DNA of 64,000 nucleotides from Diatrype stigma (taxonomy: Eukaryota > Ascomycota > Sordariomycetes > Xylariales > Diatrypaceae): contig JAKJXP020000144.1 of the NCBI GenBank assembly GCA_022225965.2, positions 1 through 64,000 on the forward strand, read 5' to 3'. Shown here piece after piece: positions 33,489-46,873 of the stretch. The translations under genes were made by a program, and so were the position numbers. The notes under the pieces are model-generated. The model saw only the letters and a list, made by a program, of their open reading frames with translations. It did no database searches and was not told where the DNA came from. Position 1 is the stretch's first letter. Every line of letters starts with the position of its first letter.

Positions 33489-35147
33489 ATGAGTCAAATC
33501 CTGACATCTCGCCAAGCCGAGGAGCTGTATGTCCATCACTGTTCCTTCCACTCCCCTTTCAGTTCTTTTTCCCTTATGCTTCTCTTCCACCTGCATCTCT
33601 GGAGAGACCCGCCAGACTACCCAAGTGCCGTAGAACCTTGGAGAGAAGCTCAGCTCTTTGCTCACAAGACACAATCGCATGCAGACACAAGGCTATTATT
33701 GCCTACTTGTCATCCAACAATCTACCAAACACTGCCAATGCCTTGCGAGAAGAGTTGGGTCTGGGCGATACCTTCGATGCTACCACCTCCAAGAAATATG
33801 AAGGCCTTCTCGAGAAAAAGTGGACGAGTGTTGTGCGGCTGCAGAAGAAGGTATGCCCTGTACACGCCTATTTACCCATCCATCATTAATCTTCCAGGGC
33901 TATGGGTGGCTGGTGCGTCTGTCTCATGCTAATGATGTCCCGGCCATGTCTAGATCATGGACCTTGAATCCAAGTCCGCTTCACTGCAGTCCGAATTAGA
34001 TAACGCAACCCCTACCTCTCTATCACGGCGGAATCAAGATCCTACCAGCTGGCTTCCCAGATCTCCTGCTCGACACACCTTGCAATCCCACCGAGAACCC
34101 ATCACATGTGTCGCCTTCCACCCAGTCTTCTCCTCTCTAGCCTCCGGCTCCGAAGATTACACAATCAAGATATGGGATTGGGAGCTCGGGGAGCTGGAGC
34201 GTACGATAAAGGGCCATACCAAGGCCGTCTTGGATGTGGACTTCGGCGGCCCTAGAGGGAACACGTTGCTGGCATCGTGCTCTAGTGATTTGACTATCAA
34301 GTTATGGGACCCCTCGGACGAGTACAAGAACATCAGAACGCTACCCGGACACGATCACAGCGTTAGTGCCGTGCGATTCATTCCATCGGGTGCTGCGGGC
34401 GCACCAAGTACCGGCAATCTGCTCGTATCAGCTTCTAGGGACAAGACACTCCGCATTTGGGACGTATCAACGGGCTATTGTGTCAAGACGATACGTGGAC
34501 ATGCTGACTGGGTTCGAGATGTCTGCCCATCGCCCGATGGCAGGTATCTGTTGTCTGCTGGAAATGATCAGACTGCCCGATTATGGGATATTTCGCTCGC
34601 CAATCCCGAGAGCAGATTGACACTTGTCGGCCATGAACACACGATCGAATGCTGTGCCCTTGCCCCTCCATCCACTTATCAATATCTAGCACCATTGGCG
34701 GGACTGAAGAAGCCTCCCTCGGCCTCGAGTACAGCGGAGTTCATGGCAACCGGATCGCGAGATAAATCCATACGCATCTGGGATGTTAGAGGCAATTGCA
34801 TTAAGATATTACCTGGACATGATAACTGGGTTCGGGCCCTGGTTTTTCATCCGGGGGGCAAATACCTTCTCAGTGTATCCGACGACAAAACGTTGCGGTG
34901 CTGGGACTTAGCCCAAGAAGGGAAATGTGTGAAGACGCTCTCTGACGTTCATGGTCATTTCGTCTCGTGTTTGAGATGGGCACCAGGGATCGTGCGCGAG
35001 CCCGCTCCGAACGGTACGGCCGAAGGAGCGAATGGCACCTCTATCAATGGCATACCAAAACCAGGAGCTGTTGGAACCGATGTGCAGATCAGATGTGTTA
35101 TCGCCACTGGAAGTGTGGACTTGAATGTCAGGATATTCGCCAACTAA
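33489..35147 (+). CDS. PAC1: Nuclear distribution protein PAC1/LIS1 (NudF)
   Basis: LIS1 orthologue that binds cytoplasmic dynein and works with NDL1/NudE in nuclear migration along microtubules. Three exons: 33489-33526, 33685-33850, 33954-35147, giving 465 residues, normal for the family. The first intron splits a Leu codon (CT|A), and donors are GTATGT and GTATGC. A LisH dimerization motif spans about residues 8-40 ([20 protein letters not shown]). A short coiled coil follows ([17 protein letters not shown] to LQSELD), then seven WD40 repeats from about residue 105 to the end, with repeated GH...IKIWD/RIWD signatures. A WD-loop insertion ([20 protein letters not shown]) and a late insertion rich in Asn/Gly lie inside the propeller, as in other filamentous fungi. 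Confidence 0.95.
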
Positions 35148-36518
35148 GCTGGATTTGCCATTTTCAGAGTACGCGAAAGACGCTTCTGCGGATATGACCC
35201 AAAGAGCAAGCTCCAATATTATACACCAAGGCGTGTGATGAGCACATGTCTTAAGGTTAGCACCATCTTCCTAAAGCAGAGGCGCAGTCAAAGCTGATCC
35301 GTGTGCTAAAGTAGATGTGTAAGAAAAAATCAGATACCCAATTTACGCTACAATTTTCACATTTAGTTAATAACTTATGTCTTACCTTTCTTTGGGTATT
35401 GATGTGATATGTCGGCGTGATCAGCTCCTTCAACGAAGACTATAGAAGCTCGGCGGAGTGTTGCTATGACGACTTGCTTCAGATACAACTAGGCACATGG
35501 CAACGTTATCTTAACTACGGCGGCTCAATGGAGCTGAACAGACTCAAACCTGTTGAGGTTAAACTTGATGTTTTCTAAAAGATCGCCCCTGTACACACAT
35601 TGTACCTCATGTCCGTAACGCGTAGACTTAAACGAGTGATAACTGGAAAGAGCTCAAAAACTTGCTGGGACTGGGACATGGACTGGGACATGCTCAGTAG
35701 CTTGTGTAGACGATGGGTAGTTCTGCTTAGGTTGTAAACCCACCATTACCCAATTGTTGATACTCCCTTTAGTCGCCGCGTAGAATATAGTCCAAGTCGA
35801 TAAGTCCATGGAATAGCCAGGCCTCAGCGGAAATGCTTGTGTGGGATCTATGTATATTTGCAAGAAGGATCACGCTCAGAAGGATGAATAATTATACGAA
35901 ATTAGTATCTACTCATTTGTAATATGCTCTTACTGACCTGACTACCTATTTACCCAGTATATATGAGGCTATCTAGTGAGGAGCGATCTACATTCTTTGG
36001 CCCAGATCACCCCGCCTCCCCGAAGCGGTCGGGACGCCCGTGCCAGCCAGCGTCAGCAGCACCCCAGGAACTCCCCAGAACCCGGTCCCGTATAGTAATA
36101 GGGTCACCACCGCGGACCGGACCTAACTAAACAGTGCAACTAGAACTATTCAGGGCAGGTTATCAACACCCGAGTAGCGTGGCATAGCGTAGCGTCGTAA
36201 CGTTGCTGATATATAAAATCCGTTATCTCTCTGCTTGGCAGTCTTGTCTATGATGTCTAATCTCAGCTTGGAGGGCTCCTAATAGTATAAGTACGATATT
36301 TCCGTGCTCATGAACGAACAGAGCGAAGCACTTAACTAGGTAACATCATGTCCTCGGGTAAATAGTAGGCGCTGCTGCCAGCCAAACTGGGATTTCTCTG
36401 TTCACGTTGCCTGCGCGCCGGCAGTATTATGTAATTGTCTATCTCACGAACCGCTCTGTGCTCTACTGTGATATCTTACTCGTATACTCTGCCGCTTGCT
36501 GAGTATTAGGTGGCTGTT
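35148..36518. other. Intergenic, no supportable gene
   Basis: Holds the PAC1 3' region and the GH20 promoter. A short tandem GGGACTGGGACATGGACTGG-like repeat is at about 35,666-35,692, and a GC-rich patch at about 36,000-36,120. No open frame with recognisable content. Confidence 0.5.
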
Positions 36519-38762
36519 ATGGTTCTTCCAATTGCGCCTTTTGCATTGGGGGCTATGGCTCTACTCCAGCCCCTACTTCCACCACCCCTAAGCGTCAATA
36601 TCGTCTCGACAGCCCCTGCATTCGACTTTAGCAAGATACCCAGGACTGTGTTCATAACGAGCGACCTCGCTACGAGGCGGGATTCCGAAGGCCTCACACT
36701 GATTCCGCCATCGGGTCTGGAGTTTGCGCAGACCTTCGTCGATGACCTCACGGAGTTGACGGGGGACGAATGGACTCTCAAGGTTACGGACAAGCCCGGA
36801 TGCGTGGTTTCTGGGATTTTCATGGCTACGTATGACGGAGAGCCAGCCAAGCTAGCCTACGAGAACGGCACTCCTACGGAGGAAGGATACACCCTGGAAG
36901 TTGCAGGTAGAAAGGCCACTATCCGCGGAGCTGGGTCTCGGGGCGCCTGGTGGGGAACGAGGACGCTCTTGCAGCAGCTGGTGATAGCGAACTGGACCTC
37001 ACTGCCCGAGCTGACAATTGAGGATGCCCCTGCATACGCCACCCGCGGCTTCCTGCTAGACGCGGGCCGCAAGTGGTACTCCAAGGACTTTCTGAAAGAG
37101 CTGTGCACCTACGCCTCCTTTTTCAAGATGTCCGAGTTCCACTACCATACGAGCGACAACTACCCCCTGAACCGCGGCCGGAACGACACCTGGCAGGATG
37201 TCTACGCGCAGTTCTCCCTGCGCCCGGAGAGCCCCGAGCTGCAGGGGCTGGTGCAGCGTCCGGACGAGACGCTGAGCCGGGAGGATTTCGAAGATCTGCA
37301 GCAGCATGCCGCCCGGCGAGGCATCACTATCGTGCCGGAGATCGAGGCCCCGGGCCATTGTCTGACGATTACGAAATGGAAGCCCGAGCTCGCGCTCGAC
37401 AAGAAAGACCTCCTGAACCTCACGCACCCGGAGAGCGTCCCGACCGTAAAACGGATCTGGGCGGAGTTCCTGCCCTGGTTTCAGACCAAGGAGGTCCACA
37501 TAGGCGCCGACGAGTACGACGCGACGCTGGCTGACGATTATATCACCTTTGTGAACGAAATGGCCAAGTTCGTCCGTGAGACGTCGGGCAAGAGAATCAG
37601 AATATGGGGGACCGAGGAGCCGTCAGACAACCTTACCATATCGAAGGATGTTGTCGTACAGCACTGGCAATATGGCCAGTCTGATCCTGTTGAGCTCCAG
37701 AATTCGGGATATGACCTGATCAACTCGCAAGATTGGTGGGCTTACATGAGTTTGAAGAATGACCGTAGGTGCCTCTCCTCCTCTCTTGCAAGCATTGTCT
37801 ACAAGCGATGAAGGCGGAAAAGGGGGCTGACTCCAGAGAATCTAGATATGCCGATTCTTCCAGCGCCATATGCGCAATTCTTCAACGAATCGCGAGTATT
37901 GAATTTTGCAGATGTTAACGGATGGCAATGGCAGCCTGCCCTGTTCAACCAGGTCAACACCACCGAACAGCTAGAAGCTGGAGCCAGTGGCAACAGAGGC
38001 GCCATCATGGCTGCCTGGAACGATAATGGCCCCGATGCTACAACCCAGCTCGAGGCGTATTACGCCATGCGTCGGGGCATCCCTCTGGTCGGCGCGAAGG
38101 CTTGGAGCGGTGCTCGCGGGCCCCAACTCGATGCTGCCACCGTCGACGAGTCCATCGACTTCCTCTCGGCGCATGCACCTGCGCAGAATCTCGACCGAAA
38201 ATTACCCGGCCAGAACCAGAACAGTTCTACTGCAGGTGACGGCGAGCTAGTATCGTGGACGCGCGGCTCGGGGGGTGGGACAGATTCAGTAGTAGAACTG
38301 GGCTACGGAAGCAAAGGGGTGAACTACACGCTGACCATCTCAGCGGTCGGTCCTTTCACACTGTCCTCGAGCGATGCGACCTTGATGCTGTCGCAAGAAG
38401 GAGGCCTCACCTTCGAAGCGGACAGGTACCAGTATCCCCTACGGTCCGTGGCTGAGGACGATGGCTTCGACGCCGGCCAGCCGGGCAGGATCTGGGCCAA
38501 CGCGACGTCCTCGACCCACGAGCCCGTGACGGTCGCCCTTCCTGCCGAGATCACCATCACCGGGGACACAATTGGCGGGAGCCGCGTCTGGGTCGATGGC
38601 ACCTTCGTGGGCAGGTTCGAGGTTTACGTATTCGGGGGCAAGAACACGATGTTCAGCTGGAGCCAGATGGCGTTTGTGGCGCCTCTTGAAACCTTGGAAG
38701 GCGGCATACAGAAGCTAGTTGTGCGGCAAAGCATCAGCCCACCGTCGGCCCTGAGGACCTAG
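36519..38762 (+). CDS. Secreted glycoside hydrolase family 20 beta-N-acetylhexosaminidase
   Basis: Releases terminal N-acetylhexosamines (for example from chitin oligomers), probably outside the cell. Two exons, 36519-37764 and 37846-38762, join phase 1 (C|AT gives His in LKNDHMPILP) and give about 720 residues. The start is the ATG at 36,519; an in-frame GTG lies three codons earlier. The N-terminus MVLPIAPFALGAMALL is a likely signal peptide. The GH20 accessory domain spans about residues 30-165. The TIM barrel starts near RGFLLDAGRKW and carries the catalytic pair in HIGADEYD (Asp331-Glu332). Tryptophans of the pocket appear in RIWGTEEPSDN, QDWWAYMSLKND and MAAWNDNG. A beta-rich C-terminal region (about 560-720) follows the barrel. 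Several N-glycosylation sequons are visible. Confidence 0.92.
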
Positions 38763-40679
38763 GCCGGTACCTAGTCGCTAGTCGGCAAAAAAATGAATAT
38801 ATATCAGGTGGGCTAAAGCGCGTCTAGGTGATAATTACCGCCAATAGGCCGAGTACTATGTATTTCTGCCACTTTCTACTGCTATAGTTGCTAGCTGTTG
38901 ATTAGGCCAGATGAGATAGACTAATCCAACGTTAGACAGGAATGGTGATATATATAGACAGAGCTTTGGATATATGATTCTGGCTATTCTACGCGTATGG
39001 CTAACTACCTACCTCGGTACTAAAAGATGCCAACACATCGGAGGACATTATCATCGACAGTTTACTCCCCGCATTGACCAACGGGTATATAAACAAGTAA
39101 GTAGGTACGGTAGGTAGCAAGTAGGTAGTCTCGGAGATCTGAGGCCAAAGAGCTTATGTAACATAGGTATGTAAATCACATATTATGTGACAAGCACCTG
39201 CAGCTATTTGAGAACCTAGATCATGCCTCCCGCATCAGCCCGCGTTTATTGGTTATTGTCGCTTCCATCCTTCCAAGCTGGGCCTAGTTAGTACGTTGAA
39301 CAATGGGTTCTGAATAATGCACTTGTTGCTTCCAATTTTAGACTTTCCGTTGGGTCCTCTTCCCAGGGACCCGTTTTTCGGCGGACAAGGTGGGCTTTCC
39401 AAGGTTCTGCTGCGACTTCCGCGAGCTAATGAGCTGCAGAGGAGCTGATAGTCAAAGCACCGCGCCTTACCAGCCCCAGCTTGGCTATCCCGAACCGGGC
39501 AATCCGCAACCACCGATCAATCCTTTTGACGTAGTGCAGACCCTTCAGACCCTCCAGTTGCCAGATCTTCGCTGATAGTCGCTGGTGTTTCCAATACCCT
39601 TCCAAGCTCCTACCAGATTCCTACCGTCGCTTGCCGTCCATCGCACGCTACCATGCTGCCAGGAGCCAGGAAGAGGCCAGGAGGCCAGGAGGCTCAATGC
39701 CGGGTCTCTCATCAGCATTGGGATCATCCAGGAGGCCGGTTGGTTGCTTATTACCTTACCTCACCTTACCTGCCTTGTCGCTTGTGTACTCTTCCTCACC
39801 CCTCGACTCGAACTGTCATGCGAGCAATCCTACTACCTGTGTAGGCACCTATGTGCATAGGCAGGGTGCTTGGTGCTTGATGCTCAATAATTGCCTACAC
39901 AAACTTGATACATCATACAGAAAATACGCCCTTGCATGCCTACTAACGCCCCAAGTCTTTACCGAAGATACTTTCCATGCGCATACATAGTACATGCTAA
40001 CCATGCATCCACACGTGGAGGTTTCAGAAGGATCCTCCCACCTAACTCCCTAGTCAGCCCTCACTATATTCGTGGTTAATCTATTCTCAGCTCCGTCTAG
40101 TTTGCCTAGCAGATGACGAGTTGCTTACCGGGCTGCATAGGACAACGGTTCCGTTATGACCCAGTGATTTCCAGCTCAGTTGCCCTATTTGTTGCTGTGG
40201 CGTAGGGCACCGAAGCATATCATCTTATATCTTAGCTATGTATTCTAATAATGGCGATTCTCTCCTTCCCCAATAACGCCTTCTCGTCGACCTTCCTCGT
40301 CTATACCGTGTCTTCCATACTTCAGGTTAGACCCAGACTATGTTTGTTTATGTACTCGATGGCTAGAAGCCCGGTCTCGGCTCGAACCCCCAGGATTAAC
40401 AAGCCCAAAGTTGACTGTGGCTTCACTTGCTTGTGTTGTACTCAGCTACCGGTTCTCATACGGCCGGTCTAACACTATCCGACTGACATACACGTAGGAG
40501 CTCTATAAGGGCTTACTGTTGAACCGGTCCCACCACGCCAAACAAATTTAGTAGATCTAGTCCTGGATCTACCGCTGTTCTCCTAAAGGCCCAAACTTTC
40601 GACGAGGCCTTCACTACCTCCTCGTGTCGACGCGTCTGTCAAGGTGCTTGAGGGCGGATCTTATAATCTTGAGCGCAAT
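38763..40679. other. Intergenic, TAGGTA-rich, leading to the NRPS-like gene
   Basis: Contains GTAGGTA/TACCTA clusters (about 39,000-39,130) and short CCAGGAGGCC-type repeats near 39,655-39,740. A possible upstream coding exon with an ATG at 40,251 followed by CTTCAG|GTTAGA at about 40,326 might splice into the open frame that precedes 40,680, but nothing confirms it. Confidence 0.45.
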
Positions 40680-43600
40680 ATGTGTGCGCTCCCAGCAGGA
40701 AGCTGCGCAGAGAAGCGCAGATCGCTTCCTCGCATACAAACAGGGCAGAGCGGGTTTCTGGATACAGCTTCGGCAGCAGTGGCAGATGCCCTGGGCCTTG
40801 ACCCCAGTGAGCTTCCACAATCCTTCGGAGGCCTGAATCGTGCTCTGAGCTGCGCTAGCTCAGTCTATTCGCAGCCCGATACTCGTCCCTATGTCCCAGG
40901 CTCTGTCTATTCGACGCCATCTGACTATGCCTGGACTCCTGGGACCCCCTCTCTGCAGCAGCGTCTTGCGACGGTCATAGCAGACGTGTTGGGGCTTATG
41001 GCCGGCGACATCTCTCCCTGCGACTCCTTCCGAGAACTTGGAGGGGACCAGCAAACCGCGACGCAGTTCAGCGAGCGTTGCAAGACCATCGGGCTCTCAG
41101 TCCGGCCTGACGATGTCCTGGCTTGCCGGACTATCGCCGAGGTAGAGACGGTGGTCGCTCCGCTAACCATATCACGACCCAGTCCTGTGGCTTCCCCGAT
41201 GATCGTCAGCCCACTCTCGATCGATTATAGCGCCCGTAAGCCAAGTTACAGTTCCATACAGATACAACAACCTCCCTTTGTGCCACCGAAGGCGCCAGCT
41301 AGGGTGTCTAGGTTGGCTCGGAAAAACCTGACTAGAGCAAGCGACGAGACTCAAGCACAACATCGCAAGACGCCAATCACTTGTCGTGAAGTGGAACAGG
41401 TCCTCTCCCTGCATAGCGCTGTATCTCAATCCGTTGCTGTTAGGCCGAAAGCTGGTCCCTTGGAGGGTCGGGATGTGGTATTGCTTACCTTGGCGAACTA
41501 TTCAATAATCGAACCAGCTGACTGCGAGATCGCGCTTCTGGCCACCTACGATACTGCACAACTTCGATCTATCAGGCTTGCCGTGGAGGTCAATCATATG
41601 CCCAAGGTTTTGGTCTTGTTGCGACAAATGCCCCTGGGTCAATCCGGCAACATTGATCGGAGAAGATTACAGACCTGGGTCCAGAACATCAACGAACAGA
41701 TGTACGAACAGATCATGGCATTCAACCCTGAGGATCTGTCACAGCCTCCACCTGAATATGAACAGCGAAATGTATCGATTACCGTCGACGATACTACGCA
41801 GGAATACTTCCCAACAGAGCTAACAAGGGTAGTATCGTCAGAAACTATTCTCCGACAGCATGGTGGGGACAGCGGGTTATTTGATCTTTCCCCGATGCAA
41901 CGTCTCTACTTTCACACGGCCATTGGCAATGGAGTCTCTCGGCGTTATTCCCACAGCGATGAATATCGGTTCAACCAGAGTGTGCTTCTAAGGCTAAGGA
42001 AGAATGTGGATGTTGTCGACTTAAGCGCTGCTATCGAGACGGTCATAGCGCATCATTCTATGCTCAGATCGCGATTCCGATTCGACGGAGAGTCATGGTG
42101 TCAGGAGATTGGACAGGACATCCCCTACTCATACGATTTTACCACCAATACTATTGGCACGTATGAAGAGGTAGAGGAGATCATAAGCATTGCTCAAGGC
42201 ATGATCGACATCCAACAAGGATCGGTATTTGCTGCTCATCACTTCCAGACGCACAATGGGAGTCAAATGCTGTATTTGGTTGCTCATCGTCTTGTTGTGG
42301 ACCACAAGTCTTGGCCCGTGATTGTGGATGACTTGGACGAACTACTCACCAATGGTTGTCTGGCTTCCTGGGGCTCGCTTTCGTTTCCTGACTGGGTTGC
42401 GCAACAAAAAGAGCACGTCGAGACCTTAGAGCCCTCCGACCTTGCAGCTTTTCGACCCTCGCCCTCGTCCTGGGATTACTGGGGCATCCACGATAGTTAT
42501 AACACGTACGGCAATACAACAGCAACCGGGTTCACAATCGATGCCGAGCTTGTCTCGATGCTTGGCGATACTAATGGAGCGTCCTGGTCGGATTGCTCTG
42601 GCATGTTTATTGCTGCTATCCTCCTTTCCTTCTCTCGAACATTCCGTGATCGATCAGCTCCTACACTTTGGAATCATGAACATGAACGAGCTACTCTTGG
42701 CAATGGAGATGACATCTCCAAATCCGTTGGTTGGTATACCTCCTTATGTCCACTAGAGCTAGATATATGTCATGATCACGACCTCTTCACAGTACTGAAC
42801 CTGGCGAAAAGGGTTCACCACTCCCTCGGCGCAAGTAGTATACCCTACTTCATGGCCTCCATGATGGACGCCGAATCAGCAACCTCCTTTATATCATCTT
42901 ATTTCCCTGTCGAACTTACTTTCGACTTTGCTGGAGACATGCAGGATCTAGCGGGTCAGAACGGCTTCTTCGAGCAAATATCAGTCCCTGGGAACTCTTT
43001 ATCATCTAAGACTTCAGACATCGGTCCTAGCGTTGGGAGGATAGCTGCATTCGAAATCTCTGCTGTCATTGACCATGGGGATATCAAGTTCAAGTTCCTC
43101 TATAATCGGCAATCCAGGCACCAAGAGCAAATCCAAGAGTGGATATACAGCTGCGAAGCATTGCTCAATGAGGCTCTCGATCGGTTGAAGTTCCCACCGC
43201 CTGCCTTGTTATCTTCTGATATTCCATTTTTGGAACCTACGAGCGAGGGTCTCGCGCAGTTAAATGGAGTCATCTTGCCTGCTCTCGACATAGACCCGCA
43301 CAACCTGATGGCAATGTATCCTGCCACTGAGGGCCAAGAGAGCATCCTGGTCAACGAATTGTTAACGCCTGGGAGCAGCAACGTGAGCGTCATTTACGAG
43401 TTCGACACTACTCATAACCATGCCGATATTGGCCATATATGTGCTGCCTGGCAAGAAGTCGTTGATAGACATCCGATTCTTCGTACGATCTTCATCCAAA
43501 GTGTCTCAAGGACTGGGTTATATGACCAGCTTGTCATCCGCCGCCACTCGCCAAACATGCTCTTCCTCGAGAGCAACGACAATGATTCTGCGATAGAGAC

Positions 43601-46600
43601 CATAGAAAAAACACCCCCTTTTCACTGGATGGATGGGACACCTCTTCACCGACTTGTCATTTGTCAGGCGCCGAGAAAGGCGTTCCTGAGGATAGAGTGT
43701 AGCCAGGCGATCTGTGATGTAAGTCTCAAAATATCCATTCATATTTCTTAGCTAACTTAACGATACAGCATGCCAGTCTCATAGTTCTGTTCAAGGGGCT
43801 AGAACAAGTCTACACGGGTCAGCAGTTGCCCAAGCCTTCCCAATTCTCCTACCAGGAGTATCTCGATCGATCGAAGACGACTTCACAAAAAACGGACTTC
43901 TGGAAAGAACAACTACATGATTCGCAGCCTTGTTTTTTCCCTACTCTTGCATCCTCCGCAAGATACGCCGACAATGGGCTGAGGGAAAACACTGTTGTCA
44001 ATCTTCCGATCCCGCGTGAAGATCTAGCAGCATTTGCCGTTAAACACAACATTAATGTGACAGCCGTGCTCCAAGTCGCCTGGGCGCTAGTTCTCAGAAC
44101 TTATGTTGGCACTGAGGATATTTGCTTCGGCTACCGTGCCTCAAGTAGAGATGTTCCAATCAGTGGCTTGAAAGAAGCAGTTGGTTCTTTCTCTACCACT
44201 TTGATCTGTCGGCTTTTGGTACCGGCCAGCCGTTCCATTGCTGCAATTTTACAGTCAGCCGATGCGCGGCACCAAGAAGCCTCGCATTACCAGCTAGCAG
44301 CGATCGGCAACCTTCAGCATGAGCTCGGGATCAAAGGACGTCGTATCTTCAACACCTGCATGTCTTTCGGTTCTACGGACATGATCCATGAGCTCTCTCC
44401 GAACAAAACATTTCGCTATGTCAAATCGAAGCTTTCCTCCGAGTACGACCTCAGCATCGACATTAATCTTCATGCTAGGGAGGTATCCGTTGATATCGAC
44501 CAAAGGATTCTCAACCCCGGCCAGGCAAACATCGTTGCCCATTCTTTTGGCCGGGCTCTCCAGACCATCATCGACTCCCCAGAACGCATCATCAGGGAAG
44601 CTGACCTCTTCAGCGAGCATGACCATGCTCAAATACTGAACTGGAACCTCCTGTCCCAACCCAGCCTGTGCGACCAGCCTGTCCACGAGCTGATTGCGCG
44701 CCAAGCTTCCACGAACCCGGACGCCCAAGCCGTTTGCGCATGGGACGGTGACTTCACATACTGTGACTTATACGATCGCTCGATGGCCCTCGCTGGCCAT
44801 CTATTGACTTCTGGGCTGAAGCCCCAGACTCCGGTGCCGGTAATAGTTGATAAGAGCCGCTGGACTGTCGTAGCCATGTTGGCCGTCTTATAGTAAGTAA
44901 CATCCTACTTTATTCTACATCTATCTACCATAAACCACGAAATCAAGAACTAACATCTCCTAAGTGCCAACGCCATCCTGGTTCCTGTTGATGCTGAGGT
45001 ACCTTCTTTATTCCTATGGGTCACCAAGGTTGTAGGTGTCAGAACTGTGCTTGCCTCCGATAGCGTTCAGAGAGACCTTGCCAGCCTTGGCCTTGATCTT
45101 ATCATCGTGAACGAATACACCATTTCGGCCATGTCAGCCCAAGCAGCAGCAGCAGCGAACCCCGCCAAACCCATGCCGACCGATGTGGCATGCATTCTTT
45201 TCGACCATGGTTCCCCGGAGACCCAGAAAGGCATCGCCTACAGCCACAGGACTCTGGCTACGGCGTGTGTGAGTCAAGGTGCCGCCCTTCGTATATGCCT
45301 CTCCAGTAGAGTGATGCAGCTTTCATCGTATAGCGTTGACATTGCTCTGTCGGAGGTCTTCACGACTCTTGTCAATGGGGGCTGCGTGTGCGTTCCATCC
45401 AACCAAGAGAGGCTTGCTGACTTTACCGGCGCGGTGAAACGGATGAGAGTGAATTGGTCTTACATGACTCCGACACTCTCTCGCAAACTCAACCCCGACG
45501 ACTTGCTGGACCTGGCCGTTGTGTGCTTTCGGACTCGCCATCTTGACGAGGACACATACACGTCTTGGGCTGGAAAGGCAAGTATCATGATGGCCTACGG
45601 CCCCCCTGATACTTTCCCACTTGGTCTTTCCGCGGTGGAGGTTAAGGATGTCAGTACTACGCAATGCATTGGCAACCCATTCTGCGGTAACTTCTGGGTG
45701 GTCAGCCCGGAAGACCACAACAGGCTGATGCCGGTCGGCGCTATGGGCGAGCTTATCATTGGGTCGCCCACGCTTGCCCAGGAGATTGACTTAAGGGAAC
45801 AGTCGGTAATAGAATGGATTGAGGGAATAACAGCTGTCCAACTGGGGCCCGGGGTTTGCGATACTCGGCTTATAAATACGAACCAGCTTGTCCGCTATCG
45901 GGAGGAGGGCCTGATTGAATTTGCTATATCGGATCCGGAGGCGGACCAGATAGGGTGGAGCACTACGCAACGCTCGGAGACCGAAACAGCGGTTCGACGA
46001 TGCCTTGGGCAAGGCATTGACGTTGCCGTTGAGACTGTTTCGTTCGATGACGACTCGTCTCCCTCATCCCCCTCATCCCCGATCCTTGCTGGCTTTATCG
46101 AGCTTGCGGACGATCTATTCCACGCAGGGGAGCTGTCGAAACTTGGCCGTATTACCAAGACCAAGGAGAAGCTTTACCTTGTGAAACAGATGGTAGATAT
46201 TGGCCTGAGAGAAACGCTACCTGGCCATATGATTCCCACGGCCTACATACCCGTCAAGAGACTACCCGTGACACCATCATTGGAAGTCGATAGGAGGGAG
46301 CTTCGGAACTTGGTCGCGAGGTTATCTCGGAGGCAACTCCTGAATCTGGCAGAGAACACAATCCCTCTCAGGGAACATGCGATGGAATTTAAGCCGCTGC
46401 CCTTAACCATGCGCGAACGACAGCTTCGAGCTATCTGGGCCAAGGTACTTGATCTTCCAGAGCATTGCATCAAAGGCAGCGATCGGTTTCTGAGCCTGGG
46501 AGGCGATGCCGTTCTTGCCCACAGGCTGGTGGTCGAGTGCCGAGAGGACAACATCATCATACCCATCGTCGATGTCTTGCGAAACCTGACCTTATGCGAG

Positions 46601-46873
46601 CTTGCCGAGAGATTTGTCCTGATGGAACCAATTTTTCATAACATGGACTTCGACTTAACCAACGGTCTTGTCGCATCGACGTCGCATCGCACTCTTGGCA
46701 GCAACAGCTCTATTGAATCGATGACAACAGGAAGTAGCCTGAGCGATAAGGATGAGCCGAAGGATGAGCTGAAGCTGGCGGGACCCGTGGCCCGGGGCAA
46801 GAAGATGGCGAAGAGGCTTCTAAGCACGGACAGGGCTGGGTCCCCATCGCTTATGCACATGATGGGAATCTAG
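40680..46873 (+). CDS. NRPS-like protein lacking catalytic residues (putative pseudoenzyme)
   Basis: Exons 40680-43718, 43769-44892 and 44965-46873 join in frame (GTAAGT donors, GCTAAC and CTAAC branch points) to about 2,023 residues. Domain order: carrier domain (about 90-160), C-terminal part of an adenylation domain (about 230-340), condensation/epimerization-type domain (about 395-830), condensation domain (about 895-1290), adenylation domain (about 1310-1870) and carrier domain (about 1870-1950). Key positions are replaced. Carrier 1 has LGGDQQT (Gln124 for Ser) and carrier 2 LGGDAVL (Ala1903). HHxxxDG reads HRLVVDH (536-542) in one C-type domain and SQAICDH (1008-1014) in the other. Adenylation TGDL reads TNQL, and the A10 Lys is Asn324 in the first fragment (SGNIDRR) and Glu in the second (SLEVDRR). 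A3 reads DHGSPETQKG and A5 AYGPPD. Codon use and frame are normal. No synthetase activity is expected; structural, chaperone-like or regulatory roles are only guesses. The N-terminus may lie further upstream. Confidence 0.85.

Noticed and set aside
27711..35147. Functional clustering of STU2 and PAC1 (both microtubule-related)
   Set aside because: Two cytoskeletal genes side by side can be chance; no shared regulatory signal beyond common intergenic motifs was seen.
40375..40400. B-box-like GGTTCGAGCC on the minus strand, considered as a tRNA
   Set aside because: The sequence on either side does not form a 5-bp T-stem or an acceptor stem.
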